DNA from: Hawksworthiomyces lignivorus
Taxonomy: Eukaryota > Ascomycota > Sordariomycetes > Ophiostomatales > Ophiostomataceae
Assembly (NCBI GenBank): GCA_002917075.1
Contig: NTMA01000175.1
Location: 1-19,981, forward strand
Reading direction: 5' to 3'
Length of the DNA: 19,981 bases
Shown here: positions 1 to 10,355 of the stretch, piece after piece
Position numbering within the stretch: position 1 is the stretch's first letter
How the letters are laid out: each line of letters starts with the position of its first letter
Position numbers and translations under genes: made by a program
Notes under the pieces: model-generated
Databases searched by the model: none
The model's input: only the letters and a program-made list of their open reading frames with translations
Told to the model about the DNA's origin: nothing

Positions 1-1469
1 GGCCCGCCAGCGAGGTGGCGGCGGGCAGGACGCCGCCGTCGGTGAGGGCGCGGGTCTGCCAGCGCAGGGCGAGGGGCGCGAGGGGCCCCGCGGCGCCGCG
101 GTCGAGGCGGGCGCGGGCGTCGGCGTGGGTGGCCAGCAGGGCGGCGGGAGCGGCGGCGACGACGGTGGGGCGCAGGCCGCGGGCGGCCATGGGCAGGTCG
201 CGGGCCTGGGGCGCGACGCTGCTGAGGGCGACGGAGGCGCCGGCGTAGAGGGCGGCCAGGGTCAGGACGAGGGTGTGGGTGTGGGAGAGGGAGTCGGCGG
301 GCAGGAACAGGTCGGCGGGGCCCAGGCGCTGCGCCTGCGGCACCGCAAACAGCTGCGCCGCCACGGCGGCCACCAGGTTGCCGCTCGTGAAGCGCACCAT
401 CTCCTCGATGGCGGCGCCGGGGCTGCCAGCGGGCGGCGCCGGCTTGGGCGGGCTGCCGGTCCCCGTGCCCATGCCCGTGGCGGCCTCGTTCTCCCAGAAC
501 ACCGTGATATCGCGCGGCTGCGACTGGCCCTCGACCGGCGGCAGGGCGCGCCCTGCCGCCTGGGGCGCGTCGTTGACGACGTCCTGCCAGGTGGACACGT
601 TGACGCGGCCGCCGGTGCCCTGGGGCACCTCGTTCCAGTCCAGGTGGCGGCTGCCCTCGTCGACGACCCAGATGACCTGGCGCAGCGCCGGGTAGCTCTG
701 GACGACCGTGTCAAAGGGGAAGCAGCCCGGCGCCGTGATGACGGTATCGGCGGCCGACCGCCGCAGCATGGACACGACGGCCTCGTCGCTCTGGTCAAAC
801 GGCAGCAGGATCGCCGTCATTTTGTAGAAGCTGCAGGCGAACAGGCTGGCCAGGAACTCGACCGAGTTGGGCAGGTAGATGGCCACGCGCGCACCGCCCT
901 GGTCCAGGATGTGCTGGCCGATCAGGTTGATCTGGCGCGTGATGTCGTCTTGTCGTGGAGTTTGTGGTTAGCTCGCGGACAGGAAGAAGAAGAAAGAAAA
1001 CAAAACAAAAAAACTCACCCAGCTCCGTCTCGACGACGTTCTCGCTGCCGTAGGCCGTGAAGATGCGGCCGTGGCGCGGCTTGTCCTGGCTCGCAGCAGC
1101 AGCGGCCTCGCCCTCGGCGGCCGGCGGGCCGGCGACGGCGCGGCGCCAGATGTCGCGCAGGTCGCCGTCGCGGCCCTTGGCCCACTTGGAGACGCCCGGG
1201 TCGCGGACGTCGAGGCCCGAGTTGAGAGGCATGCCGTGCGGGGCGCTGCGGGCGCGGTAGACGGGCGACTCGCCCTCCTGGCGGACCTGGGTGCCGTAGG
1301 CCTGGCGGGCCAGGAGCATGGGGTGGGTGTCCGGGTCGCGGCGCGTGGACAGGTAGACGGTGACGACGCCGAGCAGGACGGTGACCAGGGTGGTGGAGTA
1401 GCCGTTCCACTGGCCAAAGAGGCCGGTGACGCCCTCGTCAAAGTGCCACATGGCGTTATCGAAGCCCAT
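1..1469 (-). CDS. AMP-binding (acyl-CoA synthetase-like) membrane protein, partial (C-terminus outside window)
   Basis: Two exons are visible: 1469..1019 and 948..1, running off the left edge. The intron (1018..949, 70 nt) has a GTGAGT donor, a CTAAC branch site and an AAG acceptor, and it joins the phase-1 codon cleanly. About 466 residues are seen. The start at 1469 gives MGFDNAMWHF. Residues 24-41 are one hydrophobic span, a likely N-terminal membrane anchor. The next part (RRDPDTHPMLLARQA, then an ExxVYR-like stretch) matches what I remember of fungal membrane-anchored long-chain acyl-CoA-synthetase relatives. Exon 2 has the adenylate-forming N-domain signature VAIYLPNSVEF (about 172-182) and LFLPADSLSHTHTLVLTLAALYAGAS. 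The usual Ser/Thr/Gly-rich ATP-binding loop with its Lys is not recognisable: only FTSGN (337-341) remains before LVAAVAAQL. Family assignment is good. Whether it is an active ligase is doubtful, and the later catalytic motifs lie outside the window. Confidence 0.8.
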
Positions 1470-1853
1470 GGCGACGGCAGCAGCAGTAGCAGTGGTGGTG
1501 GAGGAGGTGGTGGTGGGGTTAGAGGCGGGCCGAGGCGAGATCAGTGAGACAAGTCTTTGAGCTGTTTCGAACCCCGTGAGCTTCCGGTGGTCTCACGGCC
1601 CAACGGCAGCAAAACAAACGCTCATATAAGCAAACAAATGCAGGAGAAGAAAAGGCAAAGACGATGTAAGACCCGATGGGGAGAGTTTTGATAAGAAGGG
1701 GGAAAGAAGAAGTGAAAAAGGATGGGGGAAAACAAGAGCCAAAGAGGCCGTTGGAGGTCCGGATAGTCGTTTCGCGAGAGGACGACAACGACGAGGATGA
1801 GGAGGGGAAAAGGCGAAACGCAGCGACAATGCAACGAAGAAGCTCCAGTAGAA

Positions 1854-1885
1854 CAGTGGACCAGTGGACCAGTGGACCAGTGGAC
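1854..1885. repeat. 8-bp tandem repeat, 4 copies
   Basis: Four perfect head-to-tail copies of CAGTGGAC are followed by diverged copies (TAGTGAGTGG). The array lies in the divergent intergenic region, about 390 bp upstream of the AMP-binding start. No function is implied. It should be length-variable between strains. Confidence 0.9.
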
Positions 1886-2020
1886 TAGTGAGTGGATCAA
1901 AGGCAGAGAATTAGAGGACAGAGGGCAGAGAGCAGGGGGCTTTGTAGATATTAGTGGATGATGACGACGGGAGATGCCCAGCCTTCCGAATTATTTGGGT
2001 ATCAGCTATAGGTAGCTAGC

Positions 2021-2120
2021 GGGAGGAGGGAGGGAGGGAGGGACAATGCGGCAGCGTAATACCGAAGGAAATCCGTAGGGTGCTGTTTGGGGTGGAGGAT
2101 TGGGGGGGTTGGAGGGAGGG
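2021..2120 (+). other. Two clusters of G-runs, G-quadruplex candidates
   Basis: At 2021-2042 five GGG runs are separated by 1-4 nt. At 2089-2120 a GGGG, a seven-G run and two GGG runs follow. Both are on the plus strand and meet the simple pattern of at least four G-runs with short loops. They lie between two divergent genes. Structure formation is inferred only. Confidence 0.5.
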
Positions 2121-2175
2121 AGCCTGCTGCAGGGCTTATCGTCTAGCGGATAATCACTGGCTGCAGGGAGAGTTG

Positions 2176-2249
2176 CGTTGTAGCATTCGCTGTAGAGCAT
2201 GCTGTAGTCGTAAGAGTGCGCTGTGTGTGGGCTGTGACGTGCGCTGTAG
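2176..2249 (+). repeat. Repeated YGYTGTAG motif, first three copies at exact 12-bp spacing
   Basis: Copies begin at 2176 (CGTTGTAG), 2188 (CGCTGTAG) and 2200 (TGCTGTAG), exactly 12 bp apart. Related copies follow at 2219 (ending TGTG) and 2242 (CGCTGTAG). This could be a decayed short tandem repeat or a cluster of factor-binding sites upstream of the POM34 gene. Confidence 0.45.
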
Positions 2250-2717
2250 GTACGCTGAGCTGTTTGAAACGGCCAGGCCCGTGCTCCGTTTGGACCGTCG
2301 AGACATCTGGCCAATAAGAGAACAGAACTTCTGCTGCCACCTGACTAACCGTTTTTAGACGGAAAACGGTCGTTGACATAAACAAAAACAAGAAAATGGG
2401 CAAAAAGCTGCTGAAGCCAATTGCTCTGGACAGCTTCTCACTCACGACAATCGACCATAGACGACAACGCCCACTGACGGCGCGCCGACGACAGCGACAA
2501 CGACGACGACGGATACTAACCCACAGCAGCTTTTCAGTTTTCTTGTTCTTTTTCTCTTCTTCTAAGCCTTCGTTCTCCTTTTCTGGCTTGGCTTTCTATG
2601 AACTAGAGACGACTTGTGACGACGCGACCACGATAGGGGCGCAGAGAGCAGCAGCATCTGCACCTAATCTGTCTCTGACACACAGCAGAGAAAATCAAGG
2701 GGCTCACGGTCGCTGAG

Positions 2718-3745
2718 ATGTCGTTCCGGGCGGCGGCGCCGCGACCTGCGCAGGGGCTGCAGACGCCACAGCGGCAGACAACGGCAGCTGCGAAGACCAC
2801 GCCCAAGAACGCCGCGGCGGCCAAGGCTGCCGCCGTCACAGACAGCCCGGGCAACTGGCGGCATCCGCGGCTGGACGAAATCACCCGGCGGCGGGCGGCG
2901 AGCATGTTCACCGAGACCAACCTCAAGACTGCCGTATACAACGGGCTGGCGCTGGGCGCCGTGTTTGTGGCGCGGAACGCCACGGGCGCGCCGTTCAAGT
3001 ATATGACCAAGATGTGCGTCTCTCCTTGTTTCCCCTTCTCTCTCTCACGCACACGCATACGCCATCTCTTTCGCTGCATGCTGCTTCTCTCCAATTTGGC
3101 TTGTTTTTTCTAACTCCCAGTAGTGCACACGACCTGGTCCCCGCGCAGTATAGCAGCCTCTTCGCCCTCGTGATCCAGCTCGTCCTGGCCGTCAACATCG
3201 TCCGCGCGCTGCTTCCGCTCTTCCGCCAGCCCGACACCCTGTCCGACATCCCCCTGACGCCCAGCCAGCGGAAGCTGCTGGGTCTGCCCGCCCTGAAGAC
3301 GCCCACCAGCGCCGCCGCGGCCGCTGGCGGCTTCAGCACGCCGCCGCGCTACGCCCGCACGCCCTCGGGCTCGGCGGCCGGCTCGCCCGCGAGCTCGACC
3401 CGCGCCACGCGCGACAGCCCCGTCAGCTTCGCCGGCGCCTCGCCCATCGCCGGCAGCCCGCTGTACCCCAAGACGCGCAGCGCCGGCGGCGCCAGCGGCT
3501 CTCCCTTTGGCTCGCCCAGCGGCGGCAGCGCCGGCGGCAGCCCGTTCCAGTCTGCGCGGCGGTCGTCCTTTGGCTCGCCGGGTGCCGTCGGCAGCAGCGC
3601 CGGCGGGTCGCTGTTTGCAGACTCTACACTCTCGAGCATGCCCGGCACACCCAGCCCCACGGGCAAGCGCCTCAGCATGGGCCTCAACAACAAGTGGCTC
3701 TACGAGAAGGGCCGGCGGAGCTCCGGCGGCGGTCGCATCTACTGA
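2718..3745 (+). CDS. POM34: Nuclear pore complex membrane protein, POM34 family (NPCC)
   Basis: Exons are 2718..3013 and 3121..3745, about 306 residues. The intron (107 nt) has donor GTGCGT and a CTAAC branch site with two adjacent acceptors, CAG (3120) and TAG (3123), which differ by one residue. Pom34 is a ring component that anchors the nuclear pore in the pore membrane, with two membrane spans. Residues about 55-75 (MFTETNLKTAVYNG then a hydrophobic stretch) form the first span. SSLFALVIQLVLAVNIVRALL just after the splice forms the second. The conserved cytosolic motif DIPLTPSQRKLLGLP follows directly and is the strongest family marker I see. The C-terminal 150 residues are Ser/Gly/Pro-rich with repeated SPFGSPSGG-like units, as expected for a disordered nucleoporin tail, and end near KRLSMGLNNKWLYEKGRRSS. 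The start has a purine at -3 (GAGATG). The identification rests on motif recall, not a search. Confidence 0.87.
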
Positions 3746-4023
3746 AGGGCAGAGGAGAAAGAATGTAAGCATTTTTTTTGTGTTGTGCATACGGGATCCA
3801 ATCCATTGCATTGTGTGCTGCCCGCAGCACGCCTTCCCAAGAAAAACTGTCGTGTGGATGACGGGACGGATGATACCTCCCCCCCTTGTATAGTATCGAG
3901 CCTGCGTACGGAGAAGAGCCAGGGCCAAGAGTGTGCCATCATAGCATCTGAGAGGTATTGTAGAATAGAAATGTATGATTTTACGCGTCCAATCTGTCTT
4001 GTCTGCCGTTGTTCTTGTCCCAC

Positions 4024-4063
4024 TGCTGCTGCTGCTGCTACTGCTGCTGCTACTGCTGCGCTG
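4024..4063. repeat. CTG-type trinucleotide microsatellite (interrupted)
   Basis: This is a run of CTG units interrupted by two CTA units in the gene-free flank of POM34. It is not in a coding frame I would accept. Confidence 0.8.
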
Positions 4064-4219
4064 AGCGCTGATTGATTCCAGCCAGATGCCCTTGTTAGTG
4101 GATTAGTGGATACTGTCTCAGATGGCACTGGGATTTAGAGGGTCTCACATTGCTAGCGAGACATGCTGTCAGGAGAGCGGCAGCCCGTATCCAGTAAGCG
4201 CCACAGCGAGTAATATAGG

Positions 4220-4269
4220 CTGGTTACAGCTGGTTATAGCTGGTTATAGCTGGTTATAGCTGGTTCTGG
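4220..4269. repeat. 10-bp minisatellite, 5 copies
   Basis: The unit is CTGGTTATAG. Copies start at 4220 (CTGGTTACAG), 4230, 4240 and 4250 (three perfect copies), with a diverged copy at 4260 (CTGGTTCTGG). It is about 400 bp upstream of the HID1 start. The period is close to one DNA helical turn, so any protein-binding site in it would recur on one face. That is inference. Confidence 0.9.
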
Positions 4270-4570
4270 CCTGGCCAGGGCTGGTCCAAGCGCCATCGCC
4301 ACTGCTGTGAGTGACGTAGCGTCAACTAAAAGCGGGCAGCGGTCTGGAACAGCGAGGGAAGCTAATTGCTGCCGAGAGCCTCTTCTCGTATGCCGTCAAC
4401 TATTCACTACTACCTATTAACTACTTGCTATCTCCATTATCCGCTTACGTCTCCTCCCCTGCCGTCTCTCCCGTCGCCGATTGTCGATCAAAGCAGAGAG
4501 AGAAAACAAGAGATCAACATCGAAACAACAGCGACTAGCACAGGCAGTTGCTTGGTCATCTCTTGGGCAT

Positions 4571-4623
4571 CCTCTCTCTCTCTCTCTCTTTCTCTCCCTC
4601 CCTCTCTCCCTCCCTCTCTCTCC
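4571..4623 (+). promoter_or_regulatory. Pyrimidine (CT) tract in HID1 promoter/5' leader
   Basis: This is an almost uninterrupted C/T stretch that ends about 45 bp before the HID1 ATG. Such CT tracts are common just upstream of or within transcription start regions of filamentous-fungal genes. The exact start site is not visible. Confidence 0.5.
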
Positions 4624-4667
4624 GAGATAGCCTCCTCGGTCGCTGCCGTCGCCCTGTCCCATCCAAC

Positions 4668-7600
4668 ATGGGCGCCAGCGACTCGAAGCTGGTCTTCAAA
4701 AAGGGCATCTTCCGGCTGTCGGAGGAGCGCAATATTCCGGCCGATGACCCCTACTGGACGTCGGTGAGTCTCTGGTTCTTTGTTCTTTTTATTCTTCTAC
4801 GTGGCCTATGCGACTTCCCCTTCCCCGGTGTCCGCCTGTGCCGATCTGCTGACGTGGCACGCGCTTGCCCTTAGTTCTGGGAACTGCCCGAGTCGCCCGA
4901 GGATGTCTTCAGCCTTTTCTCGCCCGCCGACATCCGCCGGGCCCGCGACACGGCGCTCGAGAACCTGGAGACGCTGCTGCTGACCGTGACGTCGCGGCTG
5001 TTCCAGCTGCGCCACCACCCGTCTTTTCCGGACCCGGAGCTGGCACCCGAGCGCGACGTGCTCAACTGCGTGCGCGTGCTGACGCGCGTGCTGCCCTATG
5101 TCTACGAGAAGGAGGCGCTGCAGGCCTGGGAGGAGCGCTTCTTCTGGGCGCCGCGGCAGCGGCCGAGGCAGCAGCAGCTGCGGGCCGCGTCCAGCGCCGG
5201 CAACGAGGTGCTGTTCGACGAGGCGGCCGACGGCAGCGGCCACGAAGACGGAAAAAGCGACAAGGACGGCGAGCAGCAGCAGCAGCAGCAGCAGCAGCTG
5301 GAAGACGCCCCGCCGCTGGGCGAGGAGCTGCTCGACACGCTGACGGACCTGCTCTTCTTCTCGGGCTTCACGGTGGCGCGGCAGCCGCACGGCCGGCCCA
5401 AGGTCAGCTACAGCATCTGGCAGAGCGGCGTGGGCTGCAACACGACGGCGCCCACGACCAAGGAGTACGAGAGCGCCCGCTGCGAGGTGCTGCGGCTGCT
5501 GCTGGCCCTCGCCAGCCCGCGCATGTACACGCCCCCCGGCGCCCTGCCGCCCCACGGCGTGCGCGCCCTGACCTACCTGGTCACCTGCCCGGACAAGCAG
5601 GTCGTCCTGTCCGTGCTGTGCTCGCTGCTCAACACCACCGTCAAGTACAACCCGGCCGCCTGGCGCGTCCCCTACAACACGCTCGTCTTCAAGGACCCCA
5701 AGCAGGTCCTCGTCACCTACGCCCTGCAGCTGCTGCTGGTCCTGCTGCTCTACACCGTGCCCGACGAGCCCTTGCCGGCGGCGTCAGCGCGAGGAGGAGG
5801 AGAAGGAGGAGGAGGCGGCGCCCCCCTCCCGCACGCGGCGCCGCCCCGCAACTACTACCGCCACTTCCTCGGCCGCCTGCACCGCCCTGCCGACTTCCAG
5901 TTCATCGTCGACGGCATGGCCCGCATCCTCCACCAGCCCCTGCAGGCCACCGCCGCCTACCTGCCCGGCACCCAGGCCCCCGTCCGCTTCGCCCCCGAGA
6001 CCATCATGCTCTTCTGGGAGATCACCCAGTGCAACAAGCGCTTCCGCTCCTTCATCATCGACACCCAGCGCGTCCACGACTTTGTCGTCCTCGTCCTCTT
6101 CTACGCCCTCGAGAGCAAGACCGACCCCGCCCGCCAGGGCCTCGTCCGCATGTGCGCCTTCTTGCTGCAGACCCTCAGCGTCGAGAAGAACTTTGGCCTC
6201 CACCTCAACAAGCCCTTCGAGGGCCAGGACTCGCTCCCGCCCGTCGTCCGCATCCCCGGCTTCCGCGGCACCTACGCCGACTTTCTCATCCAGGTATGTC
6301 TGTCTTTTTTTTATTTTTTTTTTTATTTTTTTCTTTTGGCCTTCCTCCCCTTACTCACACCCAAGCCCAGTCCATCTACAGCCTCATCACCACCAGCCAG
6401 AGCAGGCTGACTGCCATCTATCCGGCGCTACTGGCCGTCATCAACAACATCGCCGCCTACGTCGAGGGGCTGAGCGCGCGCACGTGCTCCCGCCTGCTCC
6501 AGCTCTTCCACTCCATGTCCTCGCCGTCGTTCCTCCTCGCCAACGACACCAACCACAGCCTGCTGTGCTCGCTGCTGGAGGCGCTCAACGCCATCCTCGA
6601 GCACCAGTTCGAAAGTAAGGCTCTTCTTCTTCTCAATTGTTTTTACTTTTTTTTTTTTTAGGCCGATGATCCGTGAGTTGGAGCTACTTCATTTACTAAC
6701 GTGGTTCTAGAAAACCCCCAACTCGTCTACGCCGTCATCAAGAACAGAAAGCGGTTTGAGGCGCTCCGCAACTTCACGTTAGAGAGCGGCCAGGAGGAGA
6801 TCCAGCGTCGTATGCAGCGGCGAAAGGACGCGGCAGGGACCGGCGACGACTCGCTGACGGACCTGGGGTCGCGGCGCAGCTCGGTGGACAGCCTGCGGAG
6901 CCCGACAACGGCGCACCCATCTCACCACCACCCACTGCACCACTTGCGGCAGCCGCCGGCACTGAGCGACGTGGCCGAGGACGGCACGTTTGCCATTGGA
7001 GACGACGACGACGACGACGACGACAACAGTGACAACGACAACAGCGACGACGAGGAGGGCAACGCGCGGCCGACGCCGTCGCAGTCGAGCCGCAGCGAGA
7101 ACCCGTCGCGGGCGTCATCCGTAGTGTCGGTGGAGGACGCGGTGCCGACGCAGCTGCGCGGCATGTCGGAGAAGGCGCGCGGCAAGCAGCCGGCGGGGGC
7201 GCTGAGCTTCTCGCGGCAGAACAGCACGACGAGCTTGGGTGGTGGTGCCTCCGCAGCAGGCGGCAGCACTGACAACCTAGGCCTATACAGCAGCAACAAC
7301 GGCAGCAGCAGCAACCTCGTCGGCGGAATGGGCGGCGCTGGCGGCGGTGCGGGCGGCGGCTACTTTGAGCCCACGGCGCAGTGGATCGACAGCTGGCTGC
7401 CCGAGCTGCCGCTGCACACGGCGCTGGCCGTGATCCAGCAGGTGACGGCGCTGCTGCCGCGCGAGGACCTGGCGCCCGAGCCGGCGCCCGCCGCGCTGCA
7501 GCGGCTGCAGGCGGTGCGGCTGGCGGGCGTCGAGCCGTCGCCGCCCCGCGTGCACTCGTTTGAGTGGTCGCCGCTCGCCCTCGCCTGGTACGAGTCGCTG

Positions 7601-7921
7601 CTGTGGGGGCTCGTCTTCAGCGCCGAGCTGCAGGGGCTCAGCCGCGGCCTCGGCACCGTCGGCGTCTGGTCCGGCACTGCCGTCCGCCTCTTCCGCGTCG
7701 TCCAGGACGCCTCCCCGCAGGGTCCCTCGCTCACTTCGCCCCGCGGCGCCGTCGACGCCGTCGGCAGCAACATCGTCTCGCGCATCGGCCAGATCAACCT
7801 GCGCGGGACTGGCGGCGGTAGTGGTGCCGCACCAGCAGGAGCCGCACCGCCGCCGTCCCTCTCGAGAACGAACACGGCCGACAGCCTGACGGGCGGCGGC
7901 AGCAATCCCGGTGGGCCATAG
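4668..7921 (+). CDS. HID1: HID1/Ecm30-family membrane trafficking protein (Hid1/dymeclin family)
   Basis: Four exons: 4668..4763, 4875..6293, 6371..6614, 6711..7921, giving 989 residues. Introns of 111, 77 and 96 nt have donors GTGAGT, GTATGT and GTAAGG and acceptors TAG, CAG and TAG, and all joins keep frame. The protein starts MGASDSKLVFKKGIFRL. Gly2 with Ser6 is an N-myristoylation signal, as known for HID-1, which works peripherally on Golgi/trans-Golgi membranes in secretory sorting. Family blocks: DDPYWTSFWELPES across intron 1 (about 26-39), AWEERFFW in exon 2, NTTVKYNPAAWRVPYN, ETIMLFWEITQCNKRFR, LEHQFEKNPQLVYAVIKNRK across intron 3, and near the C-terminus WIDSWLPELPLHTALAVIQQ and WYESLLWGLVFSAE. 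Low-complexity inserts are eight Gln encoded by CAG repeats (from 5274), an Asp run (about 7000-7025) and a Gly/Ser/Asn segment (about 7240-7360). The last 60 residues are Gly/Ser/Pro-rich. Confidence 0.9.
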
Positions 7922-8670
7922 ACGCGCACGTGAAATCGTCTCAAGATAAGGGATGTACGATCTGAAATAGGAAAGTAGGGGGAGGCTTTATTCTTGAGAG
8001 CATCAGCGCTACTATGACAAGATGCAAGGGAAAACGTTGATTTTATTTATATCTTATCGTTTTATTTAGCGTATGCATACTCCGCAAAGTCCGTAGCATT
8101 CGCGAAAAGGAGTTTTAATGTACAGATATTCTACAAAGCAATACCGAGAGGCTCTCTGCACGAGAGGATCTATCTCTGATCTCGTTGTGAAACTGTGCAG
8201 TCGCAGCGGTGCTCAGGACACTATGCTGTAAAGAAGAGCACTATTACAGGGCAGTATTACAGGGGAGGCTCCACTAATGTGTCAGGCTGCATATTGGGGG
8301 CACTCTCAGCCTTAATTTAAAAGTGGGTCCACTGAAGCTCCATCAAAAAGCTACAATGTGGCCCTTTCGCCAGCAAGACAAAATAAATGGTCCGCGTAAA
8401 TAGATCGTCACATGCGGTGACTTGCGCGACGACCAGCAGACTCAAAGCGATTCGAACTGGAAGAGGTGACGAGATCTCTTGGTTTTGTTCAGCTCGATTA
8501 GAGAATACAAAACAGGAGAAGGCAAGACAGCTGCAAAAGCCAGCCATCTGCTCGCAACAGCCGCAACTGGTCCTCCAGGGCCGGCGAGATCAATCCACCT
8601 CCTCTCTCCTCTCATTGAGCTACACCCCCCCTTCTCTCGCTCTCCTGCTCTTCAGCTCCCCATCGCCACC
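7922..8670. other. Intergenic region HID1 to SPC3
   Basis: It begins as AT-rich HID1 3' flank (TTTATTTATATC at about 8042-8053 is a plausible yeast/fungal polyadenylation efficiency element). A 13-bp imperfect tandem duplication lies at 8239-8264 (12 of 13 bases equal). The end is a CT-rich SPC3 leader (about 8590-8660). I see no gene in it. Confidence 0.65.
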
Positions 8671-9536
8671 ATGTACTCCTCTCTGATCCGCGCCCAAAAT
8701 GTCTTTGGCTTTTTCACCACCGTCCTGACCGTCCTCGGCTGCCTGATCGCGGCCACCGACATGCTGCACGCGCGCACTCCCACCGCCACCGTGCGGTCTG
8801 CCGGTCTCCAAGTGTGAGTAGCGCCAGCCAGGAGAAAGACGCTTGTTTTTTTGTTTTCGGACACTCTACTGACACTGCGGAAACACAACACAGCGTGCGC
8901 GGTCGCCCCCACTACTACAGTCGGAAGAAGGAGGAGTACGCCGTGGTGCGCTTCCACATGGACGCCGACCTGTCGTCGCTCTTCACCTGGAACACGAAGC
9001 AGGTGTTCGTCTACGTGACGGCCGAGTGGGCCGATGCCAGCGCCAGCAACGCTACCGAGCCCGCCAACACCGCCGTCATCTGGGACAAGATCATCACCAG
9101 CCCGAGCTCCGACCACCTGGCCAACATCGGCCCGACAGCGCTGAAGAAGCTGCGCAAGAGCGCGGCCGGCAAGAGCATCGACCCGAGCCGGTGAGCACTC
9201 TTGTCTTTTTTTGCGCAAAAGAGCTTGCATTCTGCTTGCATTCTACTAACACACACTTGCAGAGGCGTCCTCCATCTGAAGAACCAGAAGCCCAAGTACC
9301 AGATCACGCACCCCAGCGGCAAGATCGCCGAGACCGACCAGGTCCGCCTGCGCCTGCACTACAACGTCCAGCCCTGGGTCGGCCTGTTGACGTGGAACAA
9401 GCACAACATTGTCGAGTCGCCGCTATGGACGCCGCTGGCCGGCGGAGAGAGCACGCCCTTCCAGCTGCCGGCCGTCGGCGGAAGCAGCGGCAGCAGCGGC
9501 AAGAAGACGCAGAAGGCGTCCGCGGGCTCGTCATAA
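8671..9536 (+). CDS. SPC3: Signal peptidase complex subunit 3 (SPC22/23 family)
   Basis: Exons are 8671..8813, 8894..9190 and 9263..9536, giving 237 residues. Introns of 80 and 72 nt have donors GTGAGT and GTGAGC, acceptors CAG, and branch-like CTGAC/CTAAC. SPC3 is the ER-luminal subunit of the signal peptidase complex that removes signal peptides during co-translational import. The type II topology is visible: a short N-terminus (MYSSLIRAQNVFGFF), one membrane span at about residues 12-31, then a luminal domain. Family motifs are YYSRKKEEYAVVRFHMDADL, LFTWNTKQVFVYVTAEW, NTAVIWDKII, KNQKPKYQITHPSGKI and RLHYNVQPWVGLL. The Ser/Gly/Lys tail (GGSSGSSGKKTQKAS) extends beyond the usual end. The start context GCCACCATG is a strong fungal Kozak sequence. 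AATAAA lies at 9552-9557, 16 nt past the stop. Confidence 0.93.
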
Positions 9537-10355
9537 AGGGTGAGAAAAAAAAATAAAAGGAAAGGAGAGGCTGTGGAGGAAGCATGGAATCCGGCTGGCT
9601 TGTTTTGTTTCTTGTGGGTTTCTCTTTGGCAGCATTGTAAACTAGGCAGGCAAACTTCCTATCGATTCGGCAGTAAAAGCAAAGACACGCTTTCAAAACA
9701 TCTCGCAGAGCTAGCTACAGCTAGCCTGTTCTCCCGTAATATCATCTCATTGAAAACAGCAGCCGTGTGAGGCCAACCCACCCTCGCCGGCAATATGTGA
9801 CAGGCTCTACTCCGTGCCAGCATCTGTGCGTTGAGCATTCATTATCCCTCGACTCTCGGATGGTCGTGAGAATCGCCTAATGCAGTGCTTTAGATAAATG
9901 TAAAAAGTATGCACATAGCATGCACAAGAACGTCCTCGTAGATGCAACAGCTGCTATGGCGATAATATTGCAGCAGTAGTTCCATACACCACCTCACGGC
10001 CACACGCGCCAACAGGCTAGGATGCCATCTGACCCAAGACTTCACTGCACCGAGGTTGGAGCCCAACTTTTGCTGATGCATGCACAGCGTAGTTCCATGA
10101 TCTTTCATGCCCAACTTTTTGCACACAGTGAGCCCAATGGAGGCGGGATATATTGCCAGAGTCAAAAAACCTTGCTATTGATATTGTTCTTTCATCCGCT
10201 CAGTAACGGATAACTAGAAGCCACACTTTATCAAACTCTCGACCTCACTTGTCCCCTTCACAGCAATTTTGGGATAGCCAAGCATAATACTTCTCAACGC
10301 CGTCCTTCCAGAGAGCTGGCCAACTCCCGAGAGACACCCTCTAGTCCTAGGCGCC
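9537..10355. other. Intergenic region SPC3 to small Cys-rich ORF
   Basis: This is more AT-rich than its neighbours. It contains a 6-bp self-complementary element repeated with a 4-nt gap (GCTAGC at 9710 and 9720, hairpin-capable) and a short near-direct repeat, GCCCAACTTTT, at about 10061 and 10110. No coding signature is seen. It may contain decayed repeat sequence, which I cannot confirm. Confidence 0.55.

Larger units (their letters stand above)
1470..2717. other. Intergenic region between divergent AMP-binding gene and POM34 gene
   Basis: This is a shared upstream region of about 1.25 kb for two divergently transcribed genes. The side next to 1469 is a GGT/GCA-rich leader, read as CCACC/CTGCTG repeats on the minus strand. 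In the middle are an 8-bp tandem repeat, two G-run clusters and a 12-bp-spaced motif cluster, listed separately. The right end (about 2525-2580) is T/C-rich, as expected for a fungal promoter or 5' leader. Open frames here (for example 2396-2716) have low-complexity translations and no family signature, so I do not call them genes. Confidence 0.7.
3746..4667. other. Intergenic region POM34 to HID1
   Basis: This region holds the POM34 3' flank, a CTG-type trinucleotide tract (about 4024-4063), a 10-bp minisatellite (4220-4269) and the long pyrimidine tract of the HID1 leader (about 4571-4623). No coding signature is seen on either strand. Confidence 0.7.

Noticed and set aside
125..1060. 311-codon plus-strand open frame opposite the AMP-binding gene
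   Set aside because: It is an antisense shadow of the GC-rich minus-strand exon 2, composed of Gly/Arg/Ala repeats.
1550..1585. GTTTCGAACCCC sequence recalling a tRNA T-arm (minus strand)
   Set aside because: The arms do not pair into a T-stem and no anticodon or acceptor stem can be built around it. The same holds for ATTCGAACTGG at about 8451.
2396..2716. 106-codon plus-strand ORF ending one base before the POM34 ATG
   Set aside because: Arg/Ser/Phe low-complexity translation with no family signature. It is likely promoter and leader sequence, and a uORF only if transcription starts that far upstream.
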